Of a stretch of DNA of 46,130 bases, positions 1 to 8,840 are shown in pieces. Both the position numbers and the translations under genes were made by a program. Below the pieces are notes generated by a model. It was not told the origin of the DNA. It searched no databases and worked only from the letters and a program-made list of their open reading frames with translations. Source of the stretch: Pseudomonas sp. AL03 (lineage in GTDB: Bacteria; Pseudomonadota; Gammaproteobacteria; Pseudomonadales; Pseudomonadaceae); assembly GCF_029960815.1 (NCBI RefSeq), contig NZ_JASBRE010000038.1:1-46130 (forward strand), read 5' to 3'. Every line of letters begins with the position of its first letter. The stretch's first letter is position 1.

Positions 1-129
1 GTGAAAGCTTAGTGGGCGATCACAGGGGGCGGCGGGGGTAGCCATTTCATTATTTGTTTTGTGTGGTGTTCAAGATCGGCGTTTGGCCGCCGAAAACTCT
101 AGGTCCCCACTTGTAAAGGAAGACGGGTT

Positions 130-918
130 TTGAAAGTCATCTTCGCCTGCACGCTATTTTTAAGTCTGCTGTTTTCTGCCGCTTGCGAACGCGTTGTCAC
201 GCCCGATGAATACTTTGCAATCGCCCAGAGAGTGGCCGACAAAATCAAGCGTGACGCCGATGAACGGTTAAGGCTGGAAGCCGCCGGGGAATCTGCTTTC
301 AAGTACAGTCCAGAGCAGCTGCGCAATGCGGAAGGTGATTTGGAAGCGCTCGTAGACAATCTGAAACGAGCGTCTGATGGCGGACACACTGGAGCAACGT
401 ACTTTTTGGCCAACCTGCAGGACAACCCGATGTTCTCCGAGCGTACGCGCAAAGAGACGTGTGGTCTTTACCAAAAAGCCATGGACCAAGGCTTGCTGGC
501 GGCTGCGGTTGGCTATTACCACTTGTGTGATAAGGCATACGAGAGGTTTGATCTGCACAACGCGGATCACCTGAAGTACTTGCAGTCGCTGGAGCAGTTG
601 CTGCAAAAGCCCGACGCCCATGGTGACGCCTATCCGTTACCGGCCAAGCATTCCCTATGTTTCATGGACGAAGCGGCGCCCTTGCCGCAGCAGGGTGTGC
701 TGGCGGCCATGCGGGCCCGCGCCGTCGCGCTGGTCCTGACAGAAGACCAATATCGGGCCGAGGCCAACTACATTCTGGCGCTGACGCGTGTAAACAAGAA
801 TGACCGGCCTGACAGCCAGAATATTGCCTATCTGGATGAAGCTGAAGCGCTGGGCTGCAACGACTTCCACGGGCTAAGCGCCATGATGCGCAATGCAGCC
901 GGGTTATCCAGCAAGTAA
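130..918 (+). CDS. Hypothetical lipoprotein with Sel1/TPR-like helices
   Basis: A 262-residue protein that I cannot assign to a named family. It starts at a TTG 8 bases after an AAGGAAG ribosome site; no ATG is available nearby. The N-terminus is a short lysine-led hydrophobic segment ending in LLFSAAC, a plausible lipobox with Cys19 as the lipidated residue, so it is probably an envelope lipoprotein. Residues about 75-140 (HTGATYFLANL, CGLYQKAMDQGLLAAAVGYY) resemble Sel1-like helical repeats, which usually mediate protein contacts. It stands alone, convergent with the next gene. Function unknown; lipoprotein call moderately sure. Confidence 0.7.
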   Translation: MKVIFACTLFLSLLFSAACERVVTPDEYFAIAQRVADKIKRDADERLRLEAAGESAFKYSPEQLRNAEGDLEALVDNLKRASDGGHTGATYFLANLQDNPMFSERTRKETCGLYQKAMDQGLLAAAVGYYHLCDKAYERFDLHNADHLKYLQSLEQLLQKPDAHGDAYPLPAKHSLCFMDEAAPLPQQGVLAAMRARAVALVLTEDQYRAEANYILALTRVNKNDRPDSQNIAYLDEAEALGCNDFHGLSAMMRNAAGLSSK

Positions 919-947
919 TAGAAAGCGAGTCAGTCCTAAATACAAAA

Positions 948-971
948 TGTGGGAGCAAGCTCGCTCCCACA
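948..971. repeat. Hairpin between convergent genes (REP-like half unit)
   Basis: TGTGGGAGC at 948-956 pairs perfectly with GCTCCCACA at 963-971 around a 6-base loop. It lies between the convergent lipoprotein and DUF3392 genes, so it could end transcription from either side. The core GGAGCAAGCTCGCTCC is the common GAGCAAGCTCGCTCC repeat of fluorescent pseudomonads. Confidence 0.7.
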
Positions 972-993
972 GTTGTTTTGTGTGCACTCGGAA

Positions 994-1317
994 TCAGCGG
1001 CGGTCGGCCACAACGCCAATCAACACCAGCACCACCAACAACACCGGCGCCAGGCTGTAGTTGTTGAACTGGCTCAGGCCTTTGATGATCCACGGCGTGG
1101 CGTAGATCAGCGCCACGCCGCTGCCGACCATGCACAGCAGGGCCATCAGCGGGACGCGCAAGGCGCCGGCGATGCTGCCCAGGCGTTGGTCGACCCAGCC
1201 TTTGATATCGGCGCCAAACAACACCAGCAGGCAGCCCACCAGCGCCAGAGCGATTTCCGACAGGTTGCTACGGCTCCAGCGGGACGCGGTGGCGAGCAGG
1301 TCGAGTATCAAATCCAT
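994..1317 (-). CDS. DUF3392 family inner-membrane protein
   Basis: A 107-residue protein with about three hydrophobic segments (near residues 20-37, 50-73 and 86-104), matching the small DUF3392 membrane family found next to hemW in pseudomonads. No catalytic motif is visible and the role is unknown. It is the last gene of the leftward block, starting 22 bases beyond the hemW stop, so it is probably co-transcribed. Confidence 0.8.
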   Translation of the reverse strand: MDLILDLLATASRWSRSNLSEIALALVGCLLVLFGADIKGWVDQRLGSIAGALRVPLMALLCMVGSGVALIYATPWIIKGLSQFNNYSLAPVLLVVLVLIGVVADRR

Positions 1318-1339
1318 TCGTTTTCCCTTAAGGCTGAAA

Positions 1340-2545
1340 TCAGCTCAGAAATGTCTGCAGCAAGTCATTGAGAAAGAGTTGTCCGCGCTCGGTGGCCGCC
1401 AGACGTGACGGTTCGACCTGCAACAAGCCACTTTGTTCGGCTTCGCTGCGGCCTTCGGCGAGGCTTTCCAGGCTCAGCCCGGTGCGCTCAGGGTACAACC
1501 GCGATTCAACGCCTGCCGTCAGGCGCAAGGCGTTCATCAGGAACTCGAACGGCAGCTCTTCATTGGTCAGGGCTTTCTCGCCGGCCTTGAAGCTTTTGGC
1601 CGGGTTGAGGTAGTCCTTGGGCAGGCGCGTCTTCCAGGTACGGACGATGCGTCCGTCCGGGTGGCTGAGTTTGCCGTGGGCGCCGGCACCGATGCCGATG
1701 AAGTCGCCGAAACTCCAGTAATTGAGGTTATGCCGCGCCGCACGATCGGCCTGTGCGTAAGCCGAGACTTCGTATTGCGCGTAACCCTGTTCGGCTAACA
1801 GCGCCTGGCCGGCTTCCTGAATGTCCCACAGGGTGTCGTCTTCCGGCAGCGTCGGCGGCTGGTTCCAGAACACCGTGTTCGGTTCCAGGGTCAGCTGATA
1901 CCAGGACAAGTGGGTCGGCTTCAGGGCAATGGCTTGGCGCAGGTCGCCGAGGGCGTCGTCCAGGGACTGATCGGGTAAACCGTGCATCAGGTCCAGATTG
2001 AAGTTGTCGAACCCGGCCTGACGGGCCATGCCGGCGGCACGTACCGCTTCGTCACCGTTGTGAATCCGCCCCAAGGCCTTGAGTTTCTCTTCCTGAAAGC
2101 TCTGGATGCCGATCGACAGGCGATTGATGCCCAGCGCCCGGTAGGCGACGAACTTCTCTTGCTCGAACGTTCCCGGATTGGCTTCCAGAGTGATCTCGAT
2201 GTCGCGGGCAAACGGAATGCGTTGCTCGACACCTTTGAGCAAGCGGCCCAAGGCTTCGGCGCTGAACAGGCTCGGCGTGCCGCCACCAAAGAAGATCGAA
2301 CTCAGCTCACGGCCATAGACCGTATGCAGGTCCTGATCGAGGTCGGCGAGCAGCGCGTCCACATAGTCTTCTTCCGGCAGCACCGGGCTGGCGGTGTGGG
2401 AATTGAAGTCGCAATAAGGGCATTTGCGCACACACCACGGGATGTGGATGTACAGCGCCAGCGGCGGCAGCACAGGCAGGGCGGCCCGAGGCGATTGTGC
2501 GGCGCCACCGAAAATCAGCGGCGACGCGGATGATTCATGGGTCAT
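1340..2545 (-). CDS. hemW: Radical SAM haem chaperone HemW
   Basis: A 401-residue radical SAM protein. The CxxxCxxC cluster motif (CVRKCPYC) lies near residue 38 of the chosen start, followed by the FFGGGTPSL glycine motif. HemW-type proteins bind haem and hand it to respiratory proteins; they were long mis-annotated as coproporphyrinogen III oxidase. The start is the ATG at 2545, which overlaps the rdgB stop as ATGA, indicating translational coupling. The open frame extends upstream to 2719, but that part is antisense-like low-quality sequence inside rdgB and is rejected. Confidence 0.93.
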   Translation of the reverse strand: MTHESSASPLIFGGAAQSPRAALPVLPPLALYIHIPWCVRKCPYCDFNSHTASPVLPEEDYVDALLADLDQDLHTVYGRELSSIFFGGGTPSLFSAEALGRLLKGVEQRIPFARDIEITLEANPGTFEQEKFVAYRALGINRLSIGIQSFQEEKLKALGRIHNGDEAVRAAGMARQAGFDNFNLDLMHGLPDQSLDDALGDLRQAIALKPTHLSWYQLTLEPNTVFWNQPPTLPEDDTLWDIQEAGQALLAEQGYAQYEVSAYAQADRAARHNLNYWSFGDFIGIGAGAHGKLSHPDGRIVRTWKTRLPKDYLNPAKSFKAGEKALTNEELPFEFLMNALRLTAGVESRLYPERTGLSLESLAEGRSEAEQSGLLQVEPSRLAATERGQLFLNDLLQTFLS

Positions 2546-3138
2546 ATCAGGCCTAGACGCTGGCGCAGCAGATCCATTGCACGGGCGCGGTGGCTGATGA
2601 GGTTCTTTTCGTTCGGGCTTAGCTCGGCGCTGGAGCAATCGCGCGACGGCACCCAGAACAGCGGGTCGTAGCCAAACCCATGTTCGCCACTGGCCTGGGT
2701 AAGGATGCGCCCGTGCCACAGACCTTCGCAGAGGATCGGCAACGGATCGTCGGCATGACGCACCAGCGCCAGCACACAGACGAATTGCGCGCCGCGCTCG
2801 GCTTCCGGCACGTCTTTCAACACATCGAGCAGTTTGGCGTTATTCGCCGCATCGCCCTGACCGTCGGCATAACGAGCCGAGTAGATTCCCGGCGCACCGC
2901 CGAGGAAATCCACGGCCAGCCCGGAATCGTCGGCCAGCGCTGGCAGGCCGGAGATGCGCGCAGCATTGCGGGCCTTGAGGATGGCGTTTTCGACGAACGA
3001 CAAGCCGGTTTCTTCAGGCTCGACGCTGCTGAACTCGCCGATCGAGCGCAGTTGCACCGATTCGCCGAGCATGGCCTGAAGTTCCTTGAGTTTGCCGGCG
3101 TTATGGCTGGCCAGTACGAGTTGCGTGAAATTGATCAT
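2542..3138 (-). CDS. rdgB: XTP/dITP pyrophosphatase RdgB
   Basis: A 198-residue Ham1/RdgB family protein, full length. It hydrolyses dITP, XTP and ITP to the monophosphate, cleaning the nucleotide pool. The substrate-binding SHNAGKLKEL motif is near the N-terminus and the metal-binding ADDSGL motif near residue 68. The C-terminal SHRARAM block is also typical. It overlaps the stop of the DUF4426 gene upstream and the hemW start downstream, so it sits in a tight operon. Confidence 0.95.
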   Translation of the reverse strand: MINFTQLVLASHNAGKLKELQAMLGESVQLRSIGEFSSVEPEETGLSFVENAILKARNAARISGLPALADDSGLAVDFLGGAPGIYSARYADGQGDAANNAKLLDVLKDVPEAERGAQFVCVLALVRHADDPLPILCEGLWHGRILTQASGEHGFGYDPLFWVPSRDCSSAELSPNEKNLISHRARAMDLLRQRLGLI

Positions 3139-3569
3139 TGGCCGGGGAAAAGCTCTTGTTGGAAACTGATGGTGTTGGTTTTGTCGCCCGTCTGCACCTT
3201 GATGTCAAAGGTGCGAATTTCCTGCTGATCCACCGGGAACTGGGCGATGTAGTACACCGCGCCTGTTTCAGTGATTTGTTTGAACTTCAGCGGGATGCTT
3301 TGGCTGGTCAGGTCTTTGACCGCGCCGCTGACCTGAGCCGTCTGTGGTTTCCCTTCCTTGAGTACCGAGACGTTGATCACGCCCTGATTCTTGCTGCGGG
3401 TCAGCTCGGCCGCTTTGGCGATATCCGGTGTCAGGAAGGTGGAATTGAAGGTGTTGTAATGCACCGTCACGTCGCCAAAGGTTTGCTTGCGCTCGCCCTT
3501 GATAACATCGGCGGCCATGGTGGTAATGCTCAGGCAGGCAGTAAGTACAAACAGCGCTAGACGACCCAT
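3135..3569 (-). CDS. DUF4426 family periplasmic protein
   Basis: A 144-residue protein with a signal peptide (MGRLALFVLTACLSITTMAADV, cleavage after about residue 19). The rest is a beta-rich domain of the DUF4426 family, consistently found between metW and rdgB in Pseudomonas. Function unknown. Its stop overlaps the rdgB start by 4 bases. A GGAG ribosome site lies just upstream of the ATG at 3569. Confidence 0.85.
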   Translation of the reverse strand: MGRLALFVLTACLSITTMAADVIKGERKQTFGDVTVHYNTFNSTFLTPDIAKAAELTRSKNQGVINVSVLKEGKPQTAQVSGAVKDLTSQSIPLKFKQITETGAVYYIAQFPVDQQEIRTFDIKVQTGDKTNTISFQQELFPGQ

Positions 3570-3595
3570 GATCGTTCTCCTCGAAGTGTCGTGAC

Positions 3596-4216
3596 TCAGA
3601 CCGCGACCTTGTGGTCTTGCAGCCCGGGGCTGCTGACGCGGTAAATACCGATTTCACCTAATAGATTAGGCCATAGCTTACTGGCCCACCCGTGACGGTG
3701 CTGTTGATCCACGGCAAGCCGATCAATGACCTTTGCTTCACGTTCGCGACACAACGCTTCAAAGTCTTCGAAGGTGCAAAAGTGGATGTTCGGCGTGTTG
3801 TACCAGGTGTACGGCAGAAAATCGGACACCGGCATCCGGCCCTTGCTCGCCAGGTACCAGCGGCAGCGCCAGTGACCGAAGTTGGGGAAGGTGATGATGC
3901 ACTGGCGACCGACGCGTAGCATTTCGTCGAGGATCTTGTCCGGGTAGTGCACGGCTTGCAGTGCCTGGGTCATGACCACGACGTCGAAGCTGTTGCTGGC
4001 AAAGTTGCCCAGACCCTTGTCCAGGTCCTGCTCGATGACGTTGATGCCCTTGGCCACACACTCGGCAATGTTGTCCGGGTCGTTTTCCAGGCCATAGCCG
4101 GTGACTTGCTTGTTTTCACGCAGCCAGGTCAGCAATTCGCCATCACCGCAACCGAGGTCGAGCACGCGGCTGCCGGCGGGGATCCATTCCTGGATGATTT
4201 CCAGATCGGCTCTCAT
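3596..4216 (-). CDS. metW: Methionine biosynthesis protein MetW
   Basis: A 206-residue class I methyltransferase-fold protein. The SAM-binding motif I is VLDLGCGDGELL near residue 20. MetW is always paired with MetX in this group and is needed for methionine synthesis, apparently by assisting homoserine acylation; the exact chemistry is unsettled. The ATG at 4216 has a strong GAGGAAG site 5 bases upstream, so it is preferred over the in-frame ATG at 4237, which would overlap metX by 14 bases. It starts 7 bases after the metX stop. Confidence 0.93.
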   Translation of the reverse strand: MRADLEIIQEWIPAGSRVLDLGCGDGELLTWLRENKQVTGYGLENDPDNIAECVAKGINVIEQDLDKGLGNFASNSFDVVVMTQALQAVHYPDKILDEMLRVGRQCIITFPNFGHWRCRWYLASKGRMPVSDFLPYTWYNTPNIHFCTFEDFEALCREREAKVIDRLAVDQQHRHGWASKLWPNLLGEIGIYRVSSPGLQDHKVAV

Positions 4217-4223
4217 GTCTTCC

Positions 4224-5363
4224 TCAAAGCGAAACACGGTTCATGTAATTGCTAAACGCCTGCAGGTAGCGCGGGATCGGAATCAAGAAGGCATCGTGGC
4301 CTTGCGGAGCGTCGATCTCCAGGTAACAGACGTCTTTTTTGGCCGCCATCAGCGCGTCCACCAGTTCCCGCGAACGGGCAGGGGAGAAGCGCCAGTCGGT
4401 GGTGAAGGACATCACGCAGAACTTGGCCTGGACGTTGGCGAAGGTTTTCGCCAGGTCATCGTCGAAGTTCGCCGCCGGATCGAAGTAGTCCAGCGCCTTG
4501 GTCATCAGCAGGTACGTGTTGGCGTCGAAACGCCCGGAGAACTCTTCGCCCTGATAACGCAGGTAGCTTTCGACCTGGAACTCCACGCTGTGGAAGTCGT
4601 AGTTGAGCTTTTCGCTCTTCAGGCCCCGGCCGAATTTCTCGCCCATGGAGTCGTCGGACAGGTACGTGATGTGTCCGACCATCCGCGCCAGCATCAAACC
4701 GCGCTTGGGGATCACGCCCGCTTCCTGGAACGAACCGCCGTGGAATTCGGGGTCGGTGAGGATCGCCTGGCGCGCCACTTCGTTGAAGGCAATGTTCTGC
4801 GCCGACAGCTTGGGTGCCGAGGCGATGGCCAGGCAGTGCCGAATGCGATCAGGGTAAGTGATGCTCCACTGCATGGCCTGCATGCCACCGAGACTGCCGC
4901 CGATCACGGCAGCCCATTGGCTGATGCCGAGCAGGTCTGCCAGGCGCGCCTGACTGTGAACCCAGTCTTCTACGGTCAGTACCGGGAAGTCGGCGCCAAA
5001 CGGCTTGCCGGTGTCCGGATTGACGCTGCTCGGGCCGGTGGAGCCATTGCAACCGCCGAGGTTGTTCAGGCTGACCACGAAGAACTTGCTGGTGTCGATT
5101 GGTTTGCCGGGGCCGATGCAGCTGTCCCACCAACCGGGTTTGCGGTCGTCGGGGCTGTGGAAACCGGCAGCGTGGTGGTGGCCGGACAGGGCGTGGCAGA
5201 TCAGCACGGCGTTGCTCGCCGTGGCGTTCAGCGTGCCGTAGGTTTCGTAGATCAGGTCATAAGCTGGGAGCGAACGGCCGCAGGCCAAGGCCAGGGGTTC
5301 GCTGAAGTGCGCCACTTGCGGCGTCACCAGACCAACAGAATCGGTGGGGAAGGCAGCTGGCAT
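4224..5363 (-). CDS. metX: Homoserine O-acyltransferase MetX (probably succinyl-specific)
   Basis: A 379-residue alpha/beta-hydrolase-fold acyltransferase that commits homoserine to methionine. The nucleophile elbow is GGSLGG near residue 148. The catalytic Asp lies in the C-terminal third and the His in PQGHDAFLI near the end. Sequence homology is to the MetX (acetyl) family, but pseudomonad MetX enzymes are known to prefer succinyl-CoA, so MetXS is the better label by inference. It is followed directly by metW. The upstream gap holds a REP-type repeat at 5434-5543 rather than a recognisable riboswitch. Confidence 0.94.
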   Translation of the reverse strand: MPAAFPTDSVGLVTPQVAHFSEPLALACGRSLPAYDLIYETYGTLNATASNAVLICHALSGHHHAAGFHSPDDRKPGWWDSCIGPGKPIDTSKFFVVSLNNLGGCNGSTGPSSVNPDTGKPFGADFPVLTVEDWVHSQARLADLLGISQWAAVIGGSLGGMQAMQWSITYPDRIRHCLAIASAPKLSAQNIAFNEVARQAILTDPEFHGGSFQEAGVIPKRGLMLARMVGHITYLSDDSMGEKFGRGLKSEKLNYDFHSVEFQVESYLRYQGEEFSGRFDANTYLLMTKALDYFDPAANFDDDLAKTFANVQAKFCVMSFTTDWRFSPARSRELVDALMAAKKDVCYLEIDAPQGHDAFLIPIPRYLQAFSNYMNRVSL

Positions 5364-5433
5364 CGACCCTGCTCTCGTTGAAATGAGGCGTAAGTCTAAA
5401 GACCGCTGCCTTTAGCAGCAAGCGACAACCCAT

Positions 5434-5543
5434 GATCGTTCCCACGCTCTGCGTGGTAATGCCTCAATGGACGCTCTGCGTCCGATTCGGCAGGGACGCG
5501 GAGCGTCCCGGGCTGCATTCCTTTGCTGCGCGTGGGAACGATC
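5434..5543. repeat. REPIN-like inverted repeat doublet (GATCGTTCCCACGC family)
   Basis: A 110-bp element starting with GATCGTTCCCACGCTCTGCG and ending with the inverted copy GCGTGGGAACGATC. A second internal pair, GGACGCTCTGCGTCC and GGACGCGGAGCGTCC, lies between. Paired inverted palindromes of this kind are REP doublets, mobilised in trans by RAYT transposases. It sits in the yggT-metX gap. The same family occurs at 8807, 10129 and 32068. Confidence 0.85.
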
Positions 5544-5555
5544 ATGCGCCAAGGG

Positions 5556-6146
5556 TCAGATCAGCAAACGGAGGATTTCCGGCATCATCGTCATGGCGGC
5601 GAGGTTGTTGATCACCAGCATGTCGATCAGCTTGAGCACCATGAACGCCAGGATTGGCGAGATATCCAGTCCGCCAAGGTTCGGCACGACCTTGCGGAAC
5701 GGCGCCAGGGCCGGTTCGCAGATCTGGTTCACCAGCTCGGCGCCAGGGTTATGGCTGCCCGGTGCGACCCACGACAGGATCACGCTGATGATCAGGGCAA
5801 AGAAGAAAATCTTCAGGAACAGCGCGGTCACGCCGATCAGCGACCAGATCAGCAATTGCAGCGGGTTGCCGATAGTGCCGTAAGTCAACAGCAGGGTCAG
5901 GGCCATCAGCGCCAGTTGCACGAGGATCGCCAGCACCAGCGAGGACATGTCCAGGCCGAACATGCTCGGGATAATCCGGCGCAGTGGCTTGAGCAGCGGC
6001 TGAGTGGCTTTCACGGCGAACTGGCAGAGCGGGTTGTAGAAGTTCGCGCGTACCAGTTGCAGCACAAAGCGCAGCAGCACGATCAGCAGGTACAGGCTGC
6101 CGAGGGTTTGCAGCACGTAGACCGCTGCAGTGTTCAATCCAATCAT
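5556..6146 (-). CDS. yggT: YggT family integral membrane protein
   Basis: A 196-residue membrane protein with two tandem YGGT domains, each a hydrophobic segment, an amphipathic ANFYNP/PFRKVVPN-type loop and a second hydrophobic segment. Members are linked to osmotic tolerance and possibly membrane protein assembly, but no activity is established. It follows proC by 10 bases and is in the same operon. Confidence 0.9.
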   Translation of the reverse strand: MIGLNTAAVYVLQTLGSLYLLIVLLRFVLQLVRANFYNPLCQFAVKATQPLLKPLRRIIPSMFGLDMSSLVLAILVQLALMALTLLLTYGTIGNPLQLLIWSLIGVTALFLKIFFFALIISVILSWVAPGSHNPGAELVNQICEPALAPFRKVVPNLGGLDISPILAFMVLKLIDMLVINNLAAMTMMPEILRLLI

Positions 6147-6156
6147 GTAAGGCTCC

Positions 6157-6975
6157 TTATTGACCCAATTGTTCGGCCATCTCGGCCGAGCGGTGCGCAG
6201 CGGCGCCGAGTGCTTTTTCTACCAGGGCTTCGAAGCCGCCGGCCTGGAACGACTTGATCGCCGCTTCCGTCGTGCCCGCAGGCGACGTCACGCGGCGACG
6301 CAGTTCAGCAGCGTCGACGTCACTGGCCACTGCCATGTGAGCGGCGCCCAAAGCGGTTTGCAGGGTCAGTTGTGCAGCGGTTTCCGGCGGCAGGCCAAGT
6401 TTCACGCCCGCGGCGGTCATGGCTTCGATCAGCAGGAAGAAGTACGCCGGGCCCGAGCCGGAAACAGCGGTGACCGCGTCCAGTTGCTGCTCTTCGTTCA
6501 GCCACAGGGCGATGCCGACAGCCGACAGCAGCTCTTCAGCTTGCTGGCGTTGTTCGGTTGTCACTTGAGCCGTGGCGAACAAACCGCTCACGCCCTGACG
6601 CACCAGCGCCGGGGTGTTGGGCATGCAACGCACGATTGGTTGGGCGCCGAGCCAGTTGTTCAGGCTGGCGCAGGTGATGCCGGCAGCAATCGAGACCACC
6701 AGTTGATTCGGTTTCAGGCTTGGGCGAATCGCTTCGCAGACGGCTTTCATCGCTTGGGGTTTGACCGCCAGTACGACGACGTCGGCGCCCTTGATGGCGT
6801 CGCTGTTGTCGGCGAGTACTTCAACGCCGTGTTCAGCGTTCACTTTGGCGCGGGTTTCGGCGCCCGGATCACTGGCGCGGATCTGCGCGGCGTCCAGACC
6901 TTTGGCGCGCAGGCCACCGATCAGGCTGGCGGCCATGTTGCCGGCACCGATAAAGGCAATACGAGTCTTGCTCAT
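6157..6975 (-). CDS. proC: Pyrroline-5-carboxylate reductase
   Basis: A 272-residue enzyme that reduces pyrroline-5-carboxylate to proline with NAD(P)H. The N-terminal Rossmann motif is FIGAGNMAASLIGGL. The C-terminal family signature around SGSGPAYFFLLIEAM and RRRVTSPAGTTEAAI is intact. Length matches the family. It lies between yggS and yggT, the standard order in pseudomonads. Confidence 0.96.
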   Translation of the reverse strand: MSKTRIAFIGAGNMAASLIGGLRAKGLDAAQIRASDPGAETRAKVNAEHGVEVLADNSDAIKGADVVVLAVKPQAMKAVCEAIRPSLKPNQLVVSIAAGITCASLNNWLGAQPIVRCMPNTPALVRQGVSGLFATAQVTTEQRQQAEELLSAVGIALWLNEEQQLDAVTAVSGSGPAYFFLLIEAMTAAGVKLGLPPETAAQLTLQTALGAAHMAVASDVDAAELRRRVTSPAGTTEAAIKSFQAGGFEALVEKALGAAAHRSAEMAEQLGQ

Positions 6976-7008
6976 GTCAGGTCCTTATAAAGAGAGGAGT
7001 CAGCCACG

Positions 7009-7710
7009 TTATGGCTGGCCATGCATTTGTTGAGAGCCGCGAGCACCAAACAGGGCCGTGCCGATGCGGACCCAAGTGGTGCCTTGGGCGATGGCCGACT
7101 CGAGGTCGTGGCTCATGCCCATGGAAAGTGTGTCGAGGGGCAGGTTCAGGCTGGCTTGCAGGCGCTGCACGGCAGCAAAAGCGGCATCCTGGGCGGCGCG
7201 ATCTTCAGTCGGCTCGGGGATTGCCATCAACCCGCGCAGCTTGATGCGTGGCAGTTCGCTGATGGCATTGGCCAAGGCTGGCAGGTCGGCCGGGGTGCAG
7301 CCGGACTTGCTGGCTTCACCGCTGACGTTGACCTGGATACAGATGTTCAGTGGTGGCAAATCGGCAGGACGTTGTTCGGACAGGCGTTGTGCGATTTTCA
7401 AACGATCCACGGAATGCACCCAAGCGAAATGCTCGGCGATAGCGCGAGTCTTATTCGATTGAATGGGGCCGATGAAGTGCCAGATCAAGGGCAGGTCGGC
7501 CAATTCGAGCTGTTTGCTCAGGGCTTCCTGCAGGTAGTTCTCGCCAAAGTCGTGGATCCCGGCGGCATGCGCTTCACGCACGGCCTCGGCTGGCTTGGTC
7601 TTGCTCACGGCCAGCAGCTGAACGCTGTCTTCGTCGCGCTTTGCGGCGACGGCAGCGGCGTGGATGCGTGTACTAACCTGAAGAATGTTGTCTGCTATCG
7701 TGGACATCAA
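7009..7710 (-). CDS. yggS: YggS family PLP homeostasis protein
   Basis: A 233-residue PLP-binding TIM-barrel protein. The PLP lysine is in LLAVSKTKP near residue 38, followed by the conserved FGENYLQE segment; the phosphate-binding SMGMSHDLESAI lies near the C-terminus. The family controls free PLP and amino-acid balance and has no catalytic turnover. Two ATG codons in a row start it; MSTIADN at 7707 is equally possible. It is the first gene of the leftward block, divergent from pilT. Confidence 0.94.
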   Translation of the reverse strand: MMSTIADNILQVSTRIHAAAVAAKRDEDSVQLLAVSKTKPAEAVREAHAAGIHDFGENYLQEALSKQLELADLPLIWHFIGPIQSNKTRAIAEHFAWVHSVDRLKIAQRLSEQRPADLPPLNICIQVNVSGEASKSGCTPADLPALANAISELPRIKLRGLMAIPEPTEDRAAQDAAFAAVQRLQASLNLPLDTLSMGMSHDLESAIAQGTTWVRIGTALFGARGSQQMHGQP

Positions 7711-7763
7711 GAGGCGCCAGCGGTCTGAAGGTTGGCGGCATTCTACTGGAATTGAGGAGCGCT

Positions 7764-8798
7764 ATGGATATCACTGAGCTGCTGGCCTTCAGCGCTAAAC
7801 AAGGAGCGTCCGATCTGCACCTGTCCGCCGGCCTGCCGCCGATGATCCGCGTCGATGGCGATGTGCGGCGCATCAATTTGCCGGCCCTGGACCACAAGCA
7901 GGTTCAGGCGCTGATCTACGACATCATGAACGACACTCAGCGGGTGGACTTCGAAAAGCACCTGGAAACCGACTTCTCCTTCGACGTGCCCGGCGTGGCA
8001 CGCTTTCGGGTTAACGCGTTCAACCAGAATCGTGGTGCCGGCGCGGTGTTCCGGACCATTCCGTCCAAGGTCCTGAGCATGGACGATCTCGGAATGGGAG
8101 AAGTGTTTCGCAAGATTACCGAAGCACCGCGGGGGCTGGTGCTGGTGACCGGTCCGACCGGTTCCGGCAAGTCCACCACCCTGGCGGCGATGATCGATCA
8201 CCTGAACACCCATCGTCATCAGCACATCCTCACTATCGAAGACCCGATCGAGTTCGTCCACGAGTCGCGCAAATGCTTGATTAACCAGCGTGAAGTCCAT
8301 CGTGATACTCGCAGTTTTGCCACGGCCCTACGCTCGGCCCTGCGGGAGGACCCGGACGTGATTCTGGTCGGTGAAATGCGGGATCTCGAGACCATTCGCC
8401 TGGCGTTGACCGCCGCCGAAACCGGTCACCTGGTGTTTGGCACGCTGCACACGACATCGGCGGCAAAAACCATCGACCGGGTGGTGGACGTGTTTCCGGG
8501 GGACGAGAAATCGATGGTCCGTTCGATGCTGTCCGAGTCGTTACTGGCGGTGGTGTCGCAGACGCTGGTCAAGAAGATCGGCGGTGGGCGGATTGCAGCC
8601 CACGAAATCATGCTCGGTACGTCAGCGATCCGTAACCTGATCCGCGAAGACAAAGTGGCGCAGATGTACTCGTCGATTCAGACCGGGGGAAACCTGGGGA
8701 TGCAGACGCTGGATATGTGCTTGAAGGAGCTGGTGACCAAGGGCTTGATCAGCCGCGAGCATGCGCGGGAGAAGGCGCGCACGCCGGATAACTTCTGA
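7764..8798 (+). CDS. pilT: Type IV pilus retraction ATPase PilT
   Basis: A 344-residue hexameric ATPase that powers pilus retraction and twitching. The Walker A motif GPTGSGKSTT is near residue 130. The Asp box lies around IEDPIEF, Walker B around DVILVGEMRD and the His box is HLVFGTLHTTSA. The AIRNLIRE helix needed for retraction is present. The start at 7764 is set by GAGGAG at 7754-7759; the in-frame TTG at 7752 is less likely. In P. aeruginosa pilU follows directly; here a palindrome and an unrelated gene follow. Confidence 0.95.
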   Translation: MDITELLAFSAKQGASDLHLSAGLPPMIRVDGDVRRINLPALDHKQVQALIYDIMNDTQRVDFEKHLETDFSFDVPGVARFRVNAFNQNRGAGAVFRTIPSKVLSMDDLGMGEVFRKITEAPRGLVLVTGPTGSGKSTTLAAMIDHLNTHRHQHILTIEDPIEFVHESRKCLINQREVHRDTRSFATALRSALREDPDVILVGEMRDLETIRLALTAAETGHLVFGTLHTTSAAKTIDRVVDVFPGDEKSMVRSMLSESLLAVVSQTLVKKIGGGRIAAHEIMLGTSAIRNLIREDKVAQMYSSIQTGGNLGMQTLDMCLKELVTKGLISREHAREKARTPDNF

Positions 8799-8806
8799 AA
8801 GAAGTT

Positions 8807-8837
8807 GATCGTTCCCACGCTCTGCGTGGGAACGATC
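8807..8837. repeat. Single REP palindrome, likely bidirectional terminator
   Basis: A 31-bp near-perfect palindrome, GATCGTTCCCACGCT/TGCGTGGGAACGATC, located 8 bases after the pilT stop and just before the stop of the convergent C40 peptidase gene. It is a solo unit of the GATCGTTCCCACGC family. There is no T-run, so a terminator role is inferred from position only. Confidence 0.8.
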
Positions 8838-8840
8838 GAG

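Noticed and set aside
1..129. Tail of an upstream gene (GTGAAAGCTTAG at the window edge) and a CGGCG/CGCCG hairpin
   Set aside because: Only three codons precede the stop, so no gene can be supported. The hairpin stem is 5 bases and lacks a T-run.
4101..5381. Open frame of 426 codons on the plus strand opposite metX
   Set aside because: Antisense to metX, which has its full catalytic motifs; no domain in the opposite frame.
5364..5555. SAM or SAH riboswitch upstream of metX
   Set aside because: The gap is occupied by a REP doublet; no conserved aptamer segments are visible.
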